A stretch of DNA of 64,000 nucleotides from Prevotella sp. (GCA_017458225.1 JAFTFX010000013.1:80073-144072); one strand, 5' to 3'. Positions 55,752-63,841 are shown, counted from the stretch's first letter. Made by a program: numbers and translations. The notes: generated by a model not told the origin, from the sequence alone.

Positions 55752-56345
55752 TCACCATTTCTTATTTTCATCACATCTGATTGTGAGAACCTGCTTACCT
55801 GCCTGCATGCGGAATTCGCCAGCCTCAAGCAGCCAATGCCCGTCTGTGTCGACAAAAGCGAGATTGCGGGCAGGAATGGTTAGTGTGACGGTCTCCATGC
55901 CACCTGGCGGCAGCAGGGCTGTCTTATGGAATGCGCGCAAACGTCGGTTCTCGGGAACCAGACTGGCCACTAAGTCACGTGAGAAAAGCATGACGGCCTC
56001 ACGCCCAGCACGACTGCCGGTATTCTTCACATCAATGGTGAATGTCAGCTGATCATCGGGGCCGAATGTATCCTTGTCAACGTGAAAATTATCATATTCA
56101 AAAGATGTATAGCTCAAACCGTAACCGAAAGGCCACAGTACGGATACTACGGCATCATAGTCATAGGCACCCTCCATGCGATTGGTCTCTTCGCTGACGC
56201 GATAGTCGTAAGTAGTCAGTTCGGCTTGATGGCGCGGATAGGTATAGGGCATGCGAGCCGAGAAATTGGCATCGCCAGCCAACAGGCGAGCCAAGGCATC
56301 GCCACAGGGCCGGGTGTGTTGAGCACCGAGCCCACCTTGTAGACA
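55752..56345 (-). pseudogene. C-terminal remnant of a glycoside hydrolase family 3 gene
   Basis: About 200 codons match only the C-terminal end of GH3 enzymes: GDALARLLAGDANFSARMPYTYP, PFGYGLSYTSFEYDN and the fibronectin-III-like end (VKNTGSRAGREAVMLFSRD). The catalytic N-terminal domain is missing. Just upstream the family sequence continues (IEAIAVYK) in another frame, so there is also a frameshift near 56325, and no further GH3 sequence follows. The gene is degraded; no start supported. Confidence 0.83.
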
Positions 56346-56437
56346 GCGATGGCCTCAATTACACGAAGCGATAAACTAATAAAAGTTAAACATTATGCTT
56401 TACTGTTTAGCTGCAGTTGAAAGTTTTGCCGCTATTC

Positions 56438-56469
56438 TTTGCAGATATCGTGGATAATTGCTACCTTTG
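56438..56469 (+). promoter_or_regulatory. promoter of the 56502 gene
   Basis: TTTG at 56438-56441, 20-bp spacer, TACCTTTG at 56462-56469, 32 bp before the start. Confidence 0.72.
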
Positions 56470-56501
56470 TCCTATCATAACGTCAAAACCGCTATACTAC
56501 G

Positions 56502-57053
56502 ATGGCACTCCGAGGAACGATAGTCGCATCTTGCGTTGAACGGATGAAATATCCGTTTGTATGGCTGAGCCGCATCCACCGCTGTTTGGGCTTTGGCATA
56601 CAGTCGCCCACCGATTATCAGTTCGTGCGTGGTGTGGTGAACGAGCATACACCATATTATATATATAGTGAGGTTGGGCAGGGCGACGACTGGCTGCACC
56701 AGCGTTTAGGACGGCTCTATTTCCGCCTGTCCAACTGGCGGCAACCGCAGACCATCTTCTCACGCAACTATCAGGAATACCTGCAGGCAGGCTGTAGGAA
56801 GGTCAGAATGGTAGAACAACCCGACCAAGCGGCGCAACTGGCCATCATTGGAACAGAAGCAGATTTGCGAGCACTTCTTCCCCTGTGCATTGACGGGACA
56901 GTGCTGGTGATAGACCGTCTCTTTTGCCATCGCCCACTATGGCAGCTGTTGCTGAATGAACCGAGACCCATGCTGACCTACGATCTTTACTACTGCGGCA
57001 TTGCCATCTTCGACTCCAAGCGAACAACACAGCACTATCTTGTGAATTTCTAA
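56502..57053 (+). CDS. short conserved Bacteroidetes protein, methyltransferase-like remnant
   Basis: A 183-aa protein without signal peptide. The start RIHRCLGFGIQSPTDYQFVRGVVNE resembles the N-terminal of a Bacteroidetes family of putative SAM-dependent methyltransferases, which carry a GFGIHSP segment. The SAM-binding glycine-rich loop is not seen in the rest, so it may be non-catalytic. An alternative ATG lies at 56544. It has its own promoter and is followed after 26 bp by the adenosyltransferase gene. Confidence 0.65.
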   Translation: MALRGTIVASCVERMKYPFVWLSRIHRCLGFGIQSPTDYQFVRGVVNEHTPYYIYSEVGQGDDWLHQRLGRLYFRLSNWRQPQTIFSRNYQEYLQAGCRKVRMVEQPDQAAQLAIIGTEADLRALLPLCIDGTVLVIDRLFCHRPLWQLLLNEPRPMLTYDLYYCGIAIFDSKRTTQHYLVNF

Positions 57054-57079
57054 CCTTTTAATACCCCTTTACTACCCTA

Positions 57080-57640
57080 ATGACAAAAGTATATACACGA
57101 CGCGGCGACAAGGGCCAGACCGACCTGATAGGCGGTGTGCGCATCAGTAAGGCCGACAAACGTCTGGAGGCCTATGGCACCATCGACGAACTCAGTTCCC
57201 ATCTGGGCCTTTTGGCAGCCATGCTTCCCGATGACGAGACAACCCAGAAGTATATTTTCCGAATCCAGGACACCCTTTTCAACGTGGGATGCCATCTGGC
57301 CACCGATCAGAGCCAGACACCCCTCAGCCCGGCAGCTCGTCTGCCCGAAGGCGAAGTGCAACATTTGGAGCAATGCATCGATGACATGACGGCAGAACTG
57401 CCCGTTGCACGTGGCTTTGTGTTGCCCAGTGGCTGTCAGGCGGCAGCCCAGGCCCATGTGTGCCGCACCGTTTGTCGCCGTGCTGAACGTCGCATCACCG
57501 CCTTGTCGGCAGAAGTCGCCGTCGACCCTAAAGTAGAGCAATACGTGAACAGGTTGAGCGACTATCTGTTCATTTTGGCAAAAAAAATAAACTTTAACAA
57601 AGGCATCGATGAAATTCTGTGGCAAAATGCTTGCAGATAA
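57080..57640 (+). CDS. ATP:cob(I)alamin adenosyltransferase, PduO type
   Basis: A 186-aa enzyme that makes adenosylcobalamin. The ATP site is in TKVYTRRGDKGQTDLIGG, followed by RLEAYGTIDELSSHLGLL and the C-terminal CRTVCRRAERRI. Residues at these three sites match active PduO-type enzymes. It provides cofactor for B12-dependent enzymes such as methylmalonyl-CoA mutase (family knowledge; none is in this window). Probably cotranscribed with the preceding gene. Confidence 0.93.
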   Translation: MTKVYTRRGDKGQTDLIGGVRISKADKRLEAYGTIDELSSHLGLLAAMLPDDETTQKYIFRIQDTLFNVGCHLATDQSQTPLSPAARLPEGEVQHLEQCIDDMTAELPVARGFVLPSGCQAAAQAHVCRTVCRRAERRITALSAEVAVDPKVEQYVNRLSDYLFILAKKINFNKGIDEILWQNACR

Positions 57641-57660
57641 GAAATTATTTGTTACTTTTG
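57631..57660 (+). promoter_or_regulatory. promoter of the DUF2795 gene
   Basis: TTG at 57631-57633, 19-bp spacer, TACTTTTG at 57653-57660, about 65 bp before the start; the -33 element lies in the last codons of the previous gene. Confidence 0.6.
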
Positions 57661-57724
57661 CGCCTCAAATAAACAAAACGCTATTTTGGAATAATAACAA
57701 CCAAACTAAAATAATTTAACGACT

Positions 57725-57946
57725 ATGTATTGGACACTTGAATTAGCATCGAAACTGGAAGATGCTCCCTGGCCTGCTACCAAGGAGGAACTCATAGATT
57801 ATGCAATCCGTTCTGGCGCACCGCTCGAAGTGCTTGAGAACCTTCAAGAAATCGAAGACGAAGGCGATGTCTACGACAGCATTGAAGACATCTGGCCCGA
57901 CTATCCCACCAAGGAAGACTTCCTGTTCAACGAGGATGAGTATTAA
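57725..57946 (+). CDS. DUF2795 small acidic protein
   Basis: A 73-aa protein that starts MYWTLELASKLEDAPWPATK and has ELIDYAIRSGAPLEVLENLQ, matching the DUF2795 family. Its C-terminal half is acidic (EIEDEGDVYDSIEDIWPDYP). It is often a stand-alone gene in Bacteroidetes. Own promoter and a strong terminator-like hairpin behind it show a single-gene unit. Confidence 0.82.
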   Translation: MYWTLELASKLEDAPWPATKEELIDYAIRSGAPLEVLENLQEIEDEGDVYDSIEDIWPDYPTKEDFLFNEDEY

Positions 57947-57974
57947 GACTCAGTTCTGAGTTATTGCACTATTA

Positions 57975-58015
57975 ATCAGCGAGATAAACATCAAAAGTTT
58001 GTTTGTCTCGCTGAT
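57975..58015 (+). terminator. terminator hairpin after the DUF2795 gene
   Basis: A 15-bp stem (57975-57989 with 58001-58015, one G-T pair) and 11-nt loop, followed by ATTTT. The T run is short but the stem is strong. Confidence 0.65.
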
Positions 58016-58054
58016 ATTTTCGAATCCTCTATACTATAATAATAGAAAAAGTTG

Positions 58055-58062
58055 TAAATTTG
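58055..58062 (+). promoter_or_regulatory. -7 element of the AlbA_2 gene
   Basis: TAAATTTG, 23 bp before the start codon; the -33 element is not clear. Confidence 0.5.
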
Positions 58063-58084
58063 CGCCTAAGTTCATAAAGAGAAA

Positions 58085-59497
58085 ATGACACCAGATAAGT
58101 TAAAGGCAATAATTGCCCAGAAAGAGGGTACAGAGATAGAGTTCAAGGAGTCGAAAGACAACTTGGCTCGTAAAGTCTATGATTCCATCTGTGCATTTCT
58201 GAATCGCAGAGGTGGGCATGTGGTATTAGGTGCAAAGGATAATGGAGATATTGTTGGCATCAACCCAGCCAAAGTTCAGGAACAGATAGATCAACTTGCA
58301 AAGGATATGAACAACCCTCAGTTGTTTAAGCCGACCTATTATCTGACTTATGAACCTATGGATATAGATGGGAAGAAAATCATCTATTTCTATGTTCCTG
58401 AGAGTAACCAGGCTCACAGCTATAAGGGAATCTATTACGACCGTAATCAGGATGGTGACTTTGAACTGCGTAGTACCGAGCAGATTGCCAATCTGTTTAT
58501 CCGTAAGAGTAAGATGAAGACCGAGGATAGGGTATATCCGATGTTAGGGATGAAGGATCTCGATGAAGAAGCCTTCGAGGAACTGAGAAGAGGCATTCGT
58601 ATTGAAAACTCAAACCATCCTTGGCTGAATCTGTCAAATGAGGAAATCATACGCTCAGGTGAGCTAATAGCCGTTGATCCCGAGACAGGCAAAGAAGGAC
58701 TGACACTGGCTGCAATCCTGTTGTTCGGCAATAGTCATGCTATTGCTACAGCTTTGCCGACATATAGAATCGATCTCTTGTGTCGTGTAAACGATACAGA
58801 GTTATATGATGACAGGGAACTTCTGAGTTGTAATCTACTGAAAGCCTATCCGATTATGATGGACTTTATTAAAAAGCATCTACCAGAGCAACCCTATATT
58901 GAGGGAATACAGAGATTCAGCCTTCGTGACAGGATTTTGAGAGAGGTTGTCCTAAACCTTATCATTCACCGTGAGTACGGCAGTGCTTATCCGACGACAT
59001 TTACTATTTATCGTGACCGCATTGTTACAGAGAACTGGAATATTCCGTATGTCTATGGTCCTATCAATCTACAGACGATGCGTCCACATCGTAAGAACCC
59101 AAAGATTGCCAATGTGTTCTCTCAGATGGGTATCGTTGAAGAACTAGGTAGTGGTATGAGGAAGATGTTCAAATACACACCACTCTACGCCAATGGTAAG
59201 GAACCTATCATAGAAGAGCAGGATGTTTATCGTATAGAGATTCCTTATGTTCCCACTATACAGGGTAGTGACGTTGATACTACACAGAAAAGTACACAGA
59301 AAAGTACACAGAAAAGTACACAGAAAATACTTGATTTGATTCGAGTTAATCCATATGTAACGACTCAGGAAATGGCAGATTCTATTGGTATTATTCGCAG
59401 AACTGTCGCAAAACATATTAAGTCCCTACAAGAGAGAGGCATAATCAAACGTATTGGTCCAGACAAAGGTGGGCATTGGGAAGTCGTTGAAGATTAA
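58085..59497 (+). CDS. AlbA_2/Schlafen-domain ATP-binding transcriptional regulator
   Basis: A 470-aa protein with three parts. The N-terminal AlbA_2 domain (about residues 10-130) has GTEIEFKESKDN and FLNRRGGHVVLGAKDNG. A GHKL-like ATPase region (about 270-390) contains REVVLNLIIHREYG and SQMGIVEELGSGMRKMF. A C-terminal winged helix-turn-helix (EMADSIGIIRRTVAKHIKSLQERGIIKRIG) follows. A linker of four TQKS units encoded by a 12-bp repeat (about 59282-59330) separates ATPase and DNA-binding parts. The region has lower GC than the neighbours and lies next to an Abi gene, which suggests acquired defence or regulatory DNA. Confidence 0.87.
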   Translation: MTPDKLKAIIAQKEGTEIEFKESKDNLARKVYDSICAFLNRRGGHVVLGAKDNGDIVGINPAKVQEQIDQLAKDMNNPQLFKPTYYLTYEPMDIDGKKIIYFYVPESNQAHSYKGIYYDRNQDGDFELRSTEQIANLFIRKSKMKTEDRVYPMLGMKDLDEEAFEELRRGIRIENSNHPWLNLSNEEIIRSGELIAVDPETGKEGLTLAAILLFGNSHAIATALPTYRIDLLCRVNDTELYDDRELLSCNLLKAYPIMMDFIKKHLPEQPYIEGIQRFSLRDRILREVVLNLIIHREYGSAYPTTFTIYRDRIVTENWNIPYVYGPINLQTMRPHRKNPKIANVFSQMGIVEELGSGMRKMFKYTPLYANGKEPIIEEQDVYRIEIPYVPTIQGSDVDTTQKSTQKSTQKSTQKILDLIRVNPYVTTQEMADSIGIIRRTVAKHIKSLQERGIIKRIGPDKGGHWEVVED

Positions 59498-59562
59498 AAT
59501 TGAAGAAGCAACCTGTGCAATAAATGCACAAGATCACCAGTTTAGGATATTTGGTCAAAGCA

Positions 59563-59595
59563 AACTGTTCGGGATTTCCGAACAGTTCCATTTTC
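59563..59595 (+). terminator. terminator hairpin after the AlbA_2 gene
   Basis: A 10-bp perfect stem AACTGTTCGG/CCGAACAGTT (59563-59572, 59578-59587) with a 5-nt loop, followed by CCATTTT. Confidence 0.55.
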
Positions 59596-59656
59596 TGATG
59601 TTGCTGAAGCCGATAAAGTAGTGGGCGACATCAGTAAATATTCATAGGAAACTGCT

Positions 59657-59755
59657 GCTGGAAACAACGATGTTTTGTACCGCAACTGCATATGGTTTGT
59701 ACCGCAATCAACGCTGTTTTGTACCGCAACTGCATGTAGTTTGTACCGCAATCAA
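59657..59755. repeat. 99-bp direct repeat, left copy, 22-bp period
   Basis: Starts GCTGGAAACAACGAT, then TTTGTACCGCAA units at 59674, 59696, 59718 and 59740 (22-bp period, alternating in two types). The same sequence recurs at 60394-60492 on the other side of the Abi gene. The rest of 59498-59656 holds only the terminator. Confidence 0.88.
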
Positions 59756-59799
59756 GACTCTATACTTTAGTAATCGAAATGTATTTTTAGCTATAAAAG

Positions 59800-59831
59800 T
59801 TTGGATATTTGGAAATAAATGTCTACCTTTG
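59800..59831 (+). promoter_or_regulatory. promoter of the abiF RNA and Abi_2 gene
   Basis: TTTG at 59800-59803, 20-bp spacer, TACCTTTG at 59824-59831. Confidence 0.7.
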
Positions 59832-59837
59832 CAGCAA

Positions 59838-59892
59838 CAGTTCCCGCCACGCCTCTTAACAATGCGTACCACGGCGGGACTTCGTCATTTTT
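59838..59892 (+). ncRNA. candidate abiF RNA upstream of Abi_2 gene
   Basis: Between the promoter and the start codon of the Abi_2 gene lies a structured leader: CCCGCC (59843-59848) pairs with GGCGGG (59873-59878) around a loop, followed by ACTTCG and a T run at 59888-59892. Position and form match the abiF RNA motif described upstream of AbiF/AbiD-type genes. A covariance-model search would decide. Confidence 0.55.
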
Positions 59893-59898
59893 ATAGGT

Positions 59899-60321
59899 AT
59901 GAGATACAACAAACAACCCATAGACATTCCGGATCAGTTGACTTTGCTAAAGCAACGGGGAATGATAGTCAATAACGAGGCTGCTGCTCTTAGACAATTG
60001 GAGTCTATCAACTATTTCCGATTGGCGAACTATTGGAAAGTCTTTGAGACAGATGATGTTACGCATCGGCTTGTTCCTGGTACTCAACTTGAAGATGTTA
60101 TTTCGTTATACGCATTTGACAAAGAACTGCGCTCTATCATTTTTACTGCCATACAAGATATAGAAGTCGCACTTAGGACAAGAATCATACACTTCTTCTC
60201 GTTGGCTCACGGTGCTTTCTGGTTTATGGATGCTGCCAAGTTCAATAGTCACAGTATCTTTCAGACTTGTCTTGACAACATTCAGACAGAACTTGACCGT
60301 TCAAAAGAAGAGTGCTTGTAA
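59899..60321 (+). pseudogene. Abi_2 (AbiD/AbiF-like) abortive infection gene, 3' truncated
   Basis: A 140-codon frame has the N-terminal half of Abi_2 proteins: RYNKQPIDIPDQLTLLKQRG, LRQLESINYFRLANYW, and the conserved FDKELRSIIFTAIQDIEVALRTRI with the R-x(4-6)-H type motif. Members are usually about 300 aa; here it stops at RSKEECL where the 22-bp array at 60314 begins. The C-terminal half with the second RxxxxH-like motif is missing, so it is probably inactive. The upstream promoter and structured leader are intact. Confidence 0.8.
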
Positions 60322-60393
60322 GCAGATGATCGTTTGCTTGTAACCGCATGGCCTTTTGCTTGTAAGCGAATGGCCTTTTGCTTGTAAGCAAAA
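60314..60393. repeat. 22-bp-period array truncating the Abi_2 gene
   Basis: GCTTGTAA units start at 60314, 60336, 60358 and 60380. The first unit supplies the last codon and stop of the Abi_2 frame. Most units carry the small palindrome GCTTGTAAGC. Confidence 0.88.
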
Positions 60394-60550
60394 GCTGGAA
60401 ACAACGATATTTTGTACCGCAACTGCATGCAGTTTGTACCGCAATCAACGCTGTTTTGTACCGCAACCGCATGCAGTTTGCACTGCAATCAAGGCCATTT
60501 TGTACTGCAACCGCATGCAGTTTGCACTGCAATCAAGGCCGTTTTATAAC
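60394..60550. repeat. 99-bp direct repeat, right copy, extended 22-bp array
   Basis: Starts GCTGGAAACAACGAT as the left copy, followed by TTTGTACCGCAA-type units at 60411, 60433, 60455, 60477, 60499 and 60521 and a partial unit at 60543. Alternating units form 44-bp pairs with CATGCAG cores. Confidence 0.9.
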
Positions 60551-60551
60551 G

Positions 60552-60578
60552 AAAAACGGGGCAGACTATGCTGCCCCG
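60552..60578 (-). terminator. terminator of the surface protein-peptide operon
   Basis: On the minus strand CGGGGCAG/CTGCCCCG (8-bp perfect stem, 6-nt loop) followed by five T residues; 50 bp behind the peptide gene. Confidence 0.85.
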
Positions 60579-60627
60579 AGTGGTATGGTTTTACACGATG
60601 TTATAGTATATGTGCTATAACTGCGGT

Positions 60628-60831
60628 TTAGTATGCGTCTTCCTCGCTGTCATCGTCCCAGTTTTTGCGCCTGCGAGCCCAGGCACCGCCTTGGTCGCCG
60701 CCGTTTTTGTCGTAGCCGAGGTCGTCGTCAAGTCCATTGGTGGTGACATCGGTAGGCGAACCGCAAAGCATCTGTGCCTGCAGAATCTTTACCTCCTTCA
60801 CCGTGGGCTTCATATAATCTTTCTTAATCAT
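60628..60831 (-). CDS. small partner peptide with KPTVKEVxILQxQxLCGSP pattern
   Basis: A 67-aa peptide without a normal signal sequence. The N-terminal part MIKKDYMKPTVKEVKILQAQ followed by LCGSP resembles a set of short Bacteroidetes peptides (KxYxKPxxxxxxI...LAGS) whose N-terminus looks like a leader ending in a GS/GG site. The C-terminal part is Gly/Asp-rich and charged. It lies 18 bp behind the surface protein gene and before a strong terminator. Function unknown; a secreted or modified peptide is possible. Confidence 0.65.
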   Translation of the reverse strand: MIKKDYMKPTVKEVKILQAQMLCGSPTDVTTNGLDDDLGYDKNGGDQGGAWARRRKNWDDDSEEDAY

Positions 60832-60849
60832 AGCTGTGTCCTCCTTTCT

Positions 60850-63651
60850 TTATTTCTTGCTCTGGCAAGCGTCTCCTTGCGTCGCCGAGCGGATGATTAC
60901 TTTTTTTCCATTTACAATGTACACTCCCTTCTTGAGACCCTGCGGGAACATGCGTCCTTCGGCCGAGCGTGCGGTGGGCTGCCCCTCGATGCGGCGACCG
61001 TCGAGCGTGTAGATGCCGCTGGCCGTCGTCGGCTCGTCTGTGAGCATGGTCACGATGCCCGTCGCGTTGTCGTCGAAGCTCATGCGGAAGGCGCGGGCCT
61101 CGGCCACGGCGTCGCCCTTCAACTGGAAGTAGGCACGCAGGCCGTTGATGTTGCCGTCAGCCGTGGGGTATGTCAGTTTATTGCCGCCGGTGACGAAGAG
61201 CACGGTCTTGTCGCCGCCCGTCAGGCTGGTGGGGTTCATCACGGGTACGAAGTCGGCGCTGGCGGTCTCCGTCGTGGTCGTGCCGTCGCTGATGGTCACG
61301 CCCTCGAAGGTCGGATTAGCCACGGTGCTCGTCACCTTCACCAAGTAGGGCTTTCCGGCCTCGATGCTTGCTGCGTCGGCGAAGGTCAGCGTCAGTTCGC
61401 CCGTGCCGCTGTTGAACGACGAGGCAGTCAGCGTCTTCACCGTCCATCCCGCCGGGGTGTCGAGGTCGAACGGCACGCAGAACGTGTTCCATCCGCCCTG
61501 TTGCAGCGTGCGGGTCAGGGTGACGGCGTAGGTCTTGCCGCTTTCTGCCGCCTCGCTGATGGTCGTGGCGTTGTCGGCTGCCTCGTTCAGAGCCAGTTCG
61601 TTCTTCGTCCATGCGGCGCTGATGGTCTGGTTGGCGTCGGTCATGGTCAGCGTGGCCGAGGTCTCGGTCTGTGCGCTGAGTGTGCCGCCGCCCGTTGCGG
61701 TGTACTGGTTGAAGGTGTAGCCCGACTTGTCGGCGTGGCTCAGCGTGAGGCTGACAGCATCGCCGTTGCCAGCGTAGAAAACATCATTGTACTTGATGCC
61801 CTTGGCGTAGGCGGTGATGCCGCTCTTGTCATACTCCGTGCCAGCGCCGCTGATGGCCAGAGCGGTCACGTCGTCGCCAGCCGTGATGCTGCGCATCTGC
61901 TTGCCCTCTTTAGTCAGACTGCTTGCGGCTGCCACGGCGTTGTAGTAGCAGTTGTTGAGAATGCCACGTGTCTTGCCGCCAACAAGCATGTAGTGACCGC
62001 TGTACTTCGCGATGGTGATGGAAGAGGGTGCAAACAAGCAGTTGTTCAGCGTGGCAGCAGCACCAGGTCTTGTCCAGCCAACCATGCCGCCGCCCTCGTA
62101 GCCAGCAGCATTGCTGTAAGTGATGCTGCCAGTGAACACGCAGCCATTGAGGGTCAAAGTCTTGCCGTCCTCAACACGGGCGACGAATGCACCGCCGTCG
62201 ATGTCATTGTCGTAACTTGACGTTAGGGCCACTTCGCTCCAGCAGTTCGTTATGGTGCTGTTCGCAGCGAAACCGGCGATGCTGGCTATTCGCATACCTG
62301 CCGTTGTCTCGCTACCCGTGATATGCAGGTCCTTGATGGTGGCTCCGCTGATATATGCAAACGGGGCTGCCGTGGCGTCGGCCGTGGCCACGTTGATGCT
62401 CAGGTTCAGCGTGTGGCCCTGGCCGTCGAAGGTGCCACTGAAGGGCTTGGATGAGTACAAATTATCATCTGTTCTCGTGGTGATACCGGTGATGTCGGCA
62501 TCAAGATAGATGGTCTTGCCCTCATACGTGGTTCCGCCGCTCACTGCTGCGCAGAAGGCCTCCCAGTGGCTCTTGCTGTTCATGTGATACGACCCCGTCG
62601 CTGTGATGGTCTGGTCGGCATCGGTCATGGTCAGTGTCGGCGTGCTGGTGGTAGCGTTGGCCAGTGTGCCGCCGCCCGTTACTGAGCACTCACTGACAAC
62701 AAAATATTCAGGGCCTATGCTGAGCGTCACGGCTTCACCGTTGCCAGCATAGCAAACATCGCCGTACTTAACACCCTTGCTGTAGGCCGTGATGCTGCTG
62801 ATGTCGTAGGTCGCCGTGGCAGTGCCGAGGCCGCTGATGGTCACTCCGTCGCTGCCCGACGTGATGCTGCGCATCTGCTTGCCCTGAACCGTCAGGCTCG
62901 TTGCGGCGGCCACGTCGTTATAGTAGCAATTGGTGATGGTTCCGCTTGCATTGCCGATGAACATGTTGTGACTGCTGTACTTCGTAATACTGATGGCAGA
63001 AGGAGCAAACACGCAGTTGTTCAATACAACGGTGCCTCTTGCCCAGCCTACCATACCGCCGCCCTCGTAGCCGCCGGCATTGCTGTAGGTGATGCTGCCA
63101 GTGAACACACAGCCGTTGAGGGTGACAGTTGTACTTCTCTCTGTACGGGCGACGAATGCGCCGCCGTCGATGTCACCATTACGGCTTGATGTCAGGGCCA
63201 CCTCGCTCCAGCAGTTCGTAATGGTGCTGTTCGCTGCAAAACCGGCGATGCTGGCTATGCGCAAGCCTGCCGTTGTCTCGCTACCAGTGATGTGCAGGTC
63301 CTTGATGGTGGCTCCGCTGATATATCCGAACGGTGCAGACGTGGCATCGTCTGTGGCTACGTTGATGTTCAGGTTCAGCGTGTGACCTTGCCCATCGAAA
63401 GTGCCAGAGAAGGGCTTGCCCAAGTTATTATATGTTCTTGTGGTGATGCCGCTGACATCGGCAGTCAGTTTTACGGTCTTGCCTTCGTAGGTAGTGCCGC
63501 CGTTTACATCGGTGCAGAACGTTTCCCAGTCGGCCTTGCTGCCAATGGTGTAGGCCCCCGAGCCGTCAGTGGACAGCGTCTGTGCCCATGCCCCCTGTGT
63601 CACTGCCATGAGCAGCAGGGCGAGGAGTGATAAGAGTTTTGTTTTTCTCAT
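60850..63651 (-). CDS. large secreted surface protein, duplicated, with T9SS C-terminal signal
   Basis: A 933-aa exported protein. The signal peptide ends near residue 23 (LLLMAVTQGAWA). Two tandem copies of about 300 residues (about 35-345 and 355-650) follow, each starting with a KPFSGTFDGQGHTLNLxINVAT segment and containing IAGFAANSTITNCWSEVALTSS-type repeats that resemble GLUG-like beta-helix modules; the copies are highly similar. A beta-sandwich region (TRTLQQGGWNTFCVPFDLDTP) precedes a T9SS-like tail with GIYTLDGRRIEGQ and GLKKGVYIVNGKKVIIR, extended by a short tail. GC content is clearly higher than in the neighbours. An adhesin or surface-layer role is likely, ligand unknown. Confidence 0.8.
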   Translation of the reverse strand: MRKTKLLSLLALLLMAVTQGAWAQTLSTDGSGAYTIGSKADWETFCTDVNGGTTYEGKTVKLTADVSGITTRTYNNLGKPFSGTFDGQGHTLNLNINVATDDATSAPFGYISGATIKDLHITGSETTAGLRIASIAGFAANSTITNCWSEVALTSSRNGDIDGGAFVARTERSTTVTLNGCVFTGSITYSNAGGYEGGGMVGWARGTVVLNNCVFAPSAISITKYSSHNMFIGNASGTITNCYYNDVAAATSLTVQGKQMRSITSGSDGVTISGLGTATATYDISSITAYSKGVKYGDVCYAGNGEAVTLSIGPEYFVVSECSVTGGGTLANATTSTPTLTMTDADQTITATGSYHMNSKSHWEAFCAAVSGGTTYEGKTIYLDADITGITTRTDDNLYSSKPFSGTFDGQGHTLNLSINVATADATAAPFAYISGATIKDLHITGSETTAGMRIASIAGFAANSTITNCWSEVALTSSYDNDIDGGAFVARVEDGKTLTLNGCVFTGSITYSNAAGYEGGGMVGWTRPGAAATLNNCLFAPSSITIAKYSGHYMLVGGKTRGILNNCYYNAVAAASSLTKEGKQMRSITAGDDVTALAISGAGTEYDKSGITAYAKGIKYNDVFYAGNGDAVSLTLSHADKSGYTFNQYTATGGGTLSAQTETSATLTMTDANQTISAAWTKNELALNEAADNATTISEAAESGKTYAVTLTRTLQQGGWNTFCVPFDLDTPAGWTVKTLTASSFNSGTGELTLTFADAASIEAGKPYLVKVTSTVANPTFEGVTISDGTTTTETASADFVPVMNPTSLTGGDKTVLFVTGGNKLTYPTADGNINGLRAYFQLKGDAVAEARAFRMSFDDNATGIVTMLTDEPTTASGIYTLDGRRIEGQPTARSAEGRMFPQGLKKGVYIVNGKKVIIRSATQGDACQSKK

Positions 63652-63817
63652 AAAAGTTTTTTTAAGAGTGAATATTTTTTGTTATTTGAATACTTGTCTG
63701 TTTCCCTGTCGGGGTACAAAAACAATGCGGCCTCCCTTGCACCGTTGCAAGAAAAGCCGTATATTAACGCGCCCGCAAGCGGGCTAACCGTAGAAAGCTT
63801 ATTGTAGGTGAGTACCT

Positions 63818-63838
63818 GAGAGAGAGAGAGAGAGAGAG
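63818..63838. repeat. GA/CT dinucleotide microsatellite
   Basis: About ten GA units. On the minus strand it lies directly behind the -7 element (63842-63849), at the start of the surface protein transcript. Confidence 0.93.
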
Positions 63839-63841
63839 TAG

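Noticed and set aside
59657-60550. Regular repeats as a CRISPR array
   Set aside because: Units are 22 bp and directly tandem with no unique spacers, and no cas gene is near.
60610-62220. 536-codon plus-strand open frame opposite the surface protein
   Set aside because: High GC on this strand opens long antisense frames; no start signal or domain, and the minus-strand gene has signal peptide and T9SS tail.
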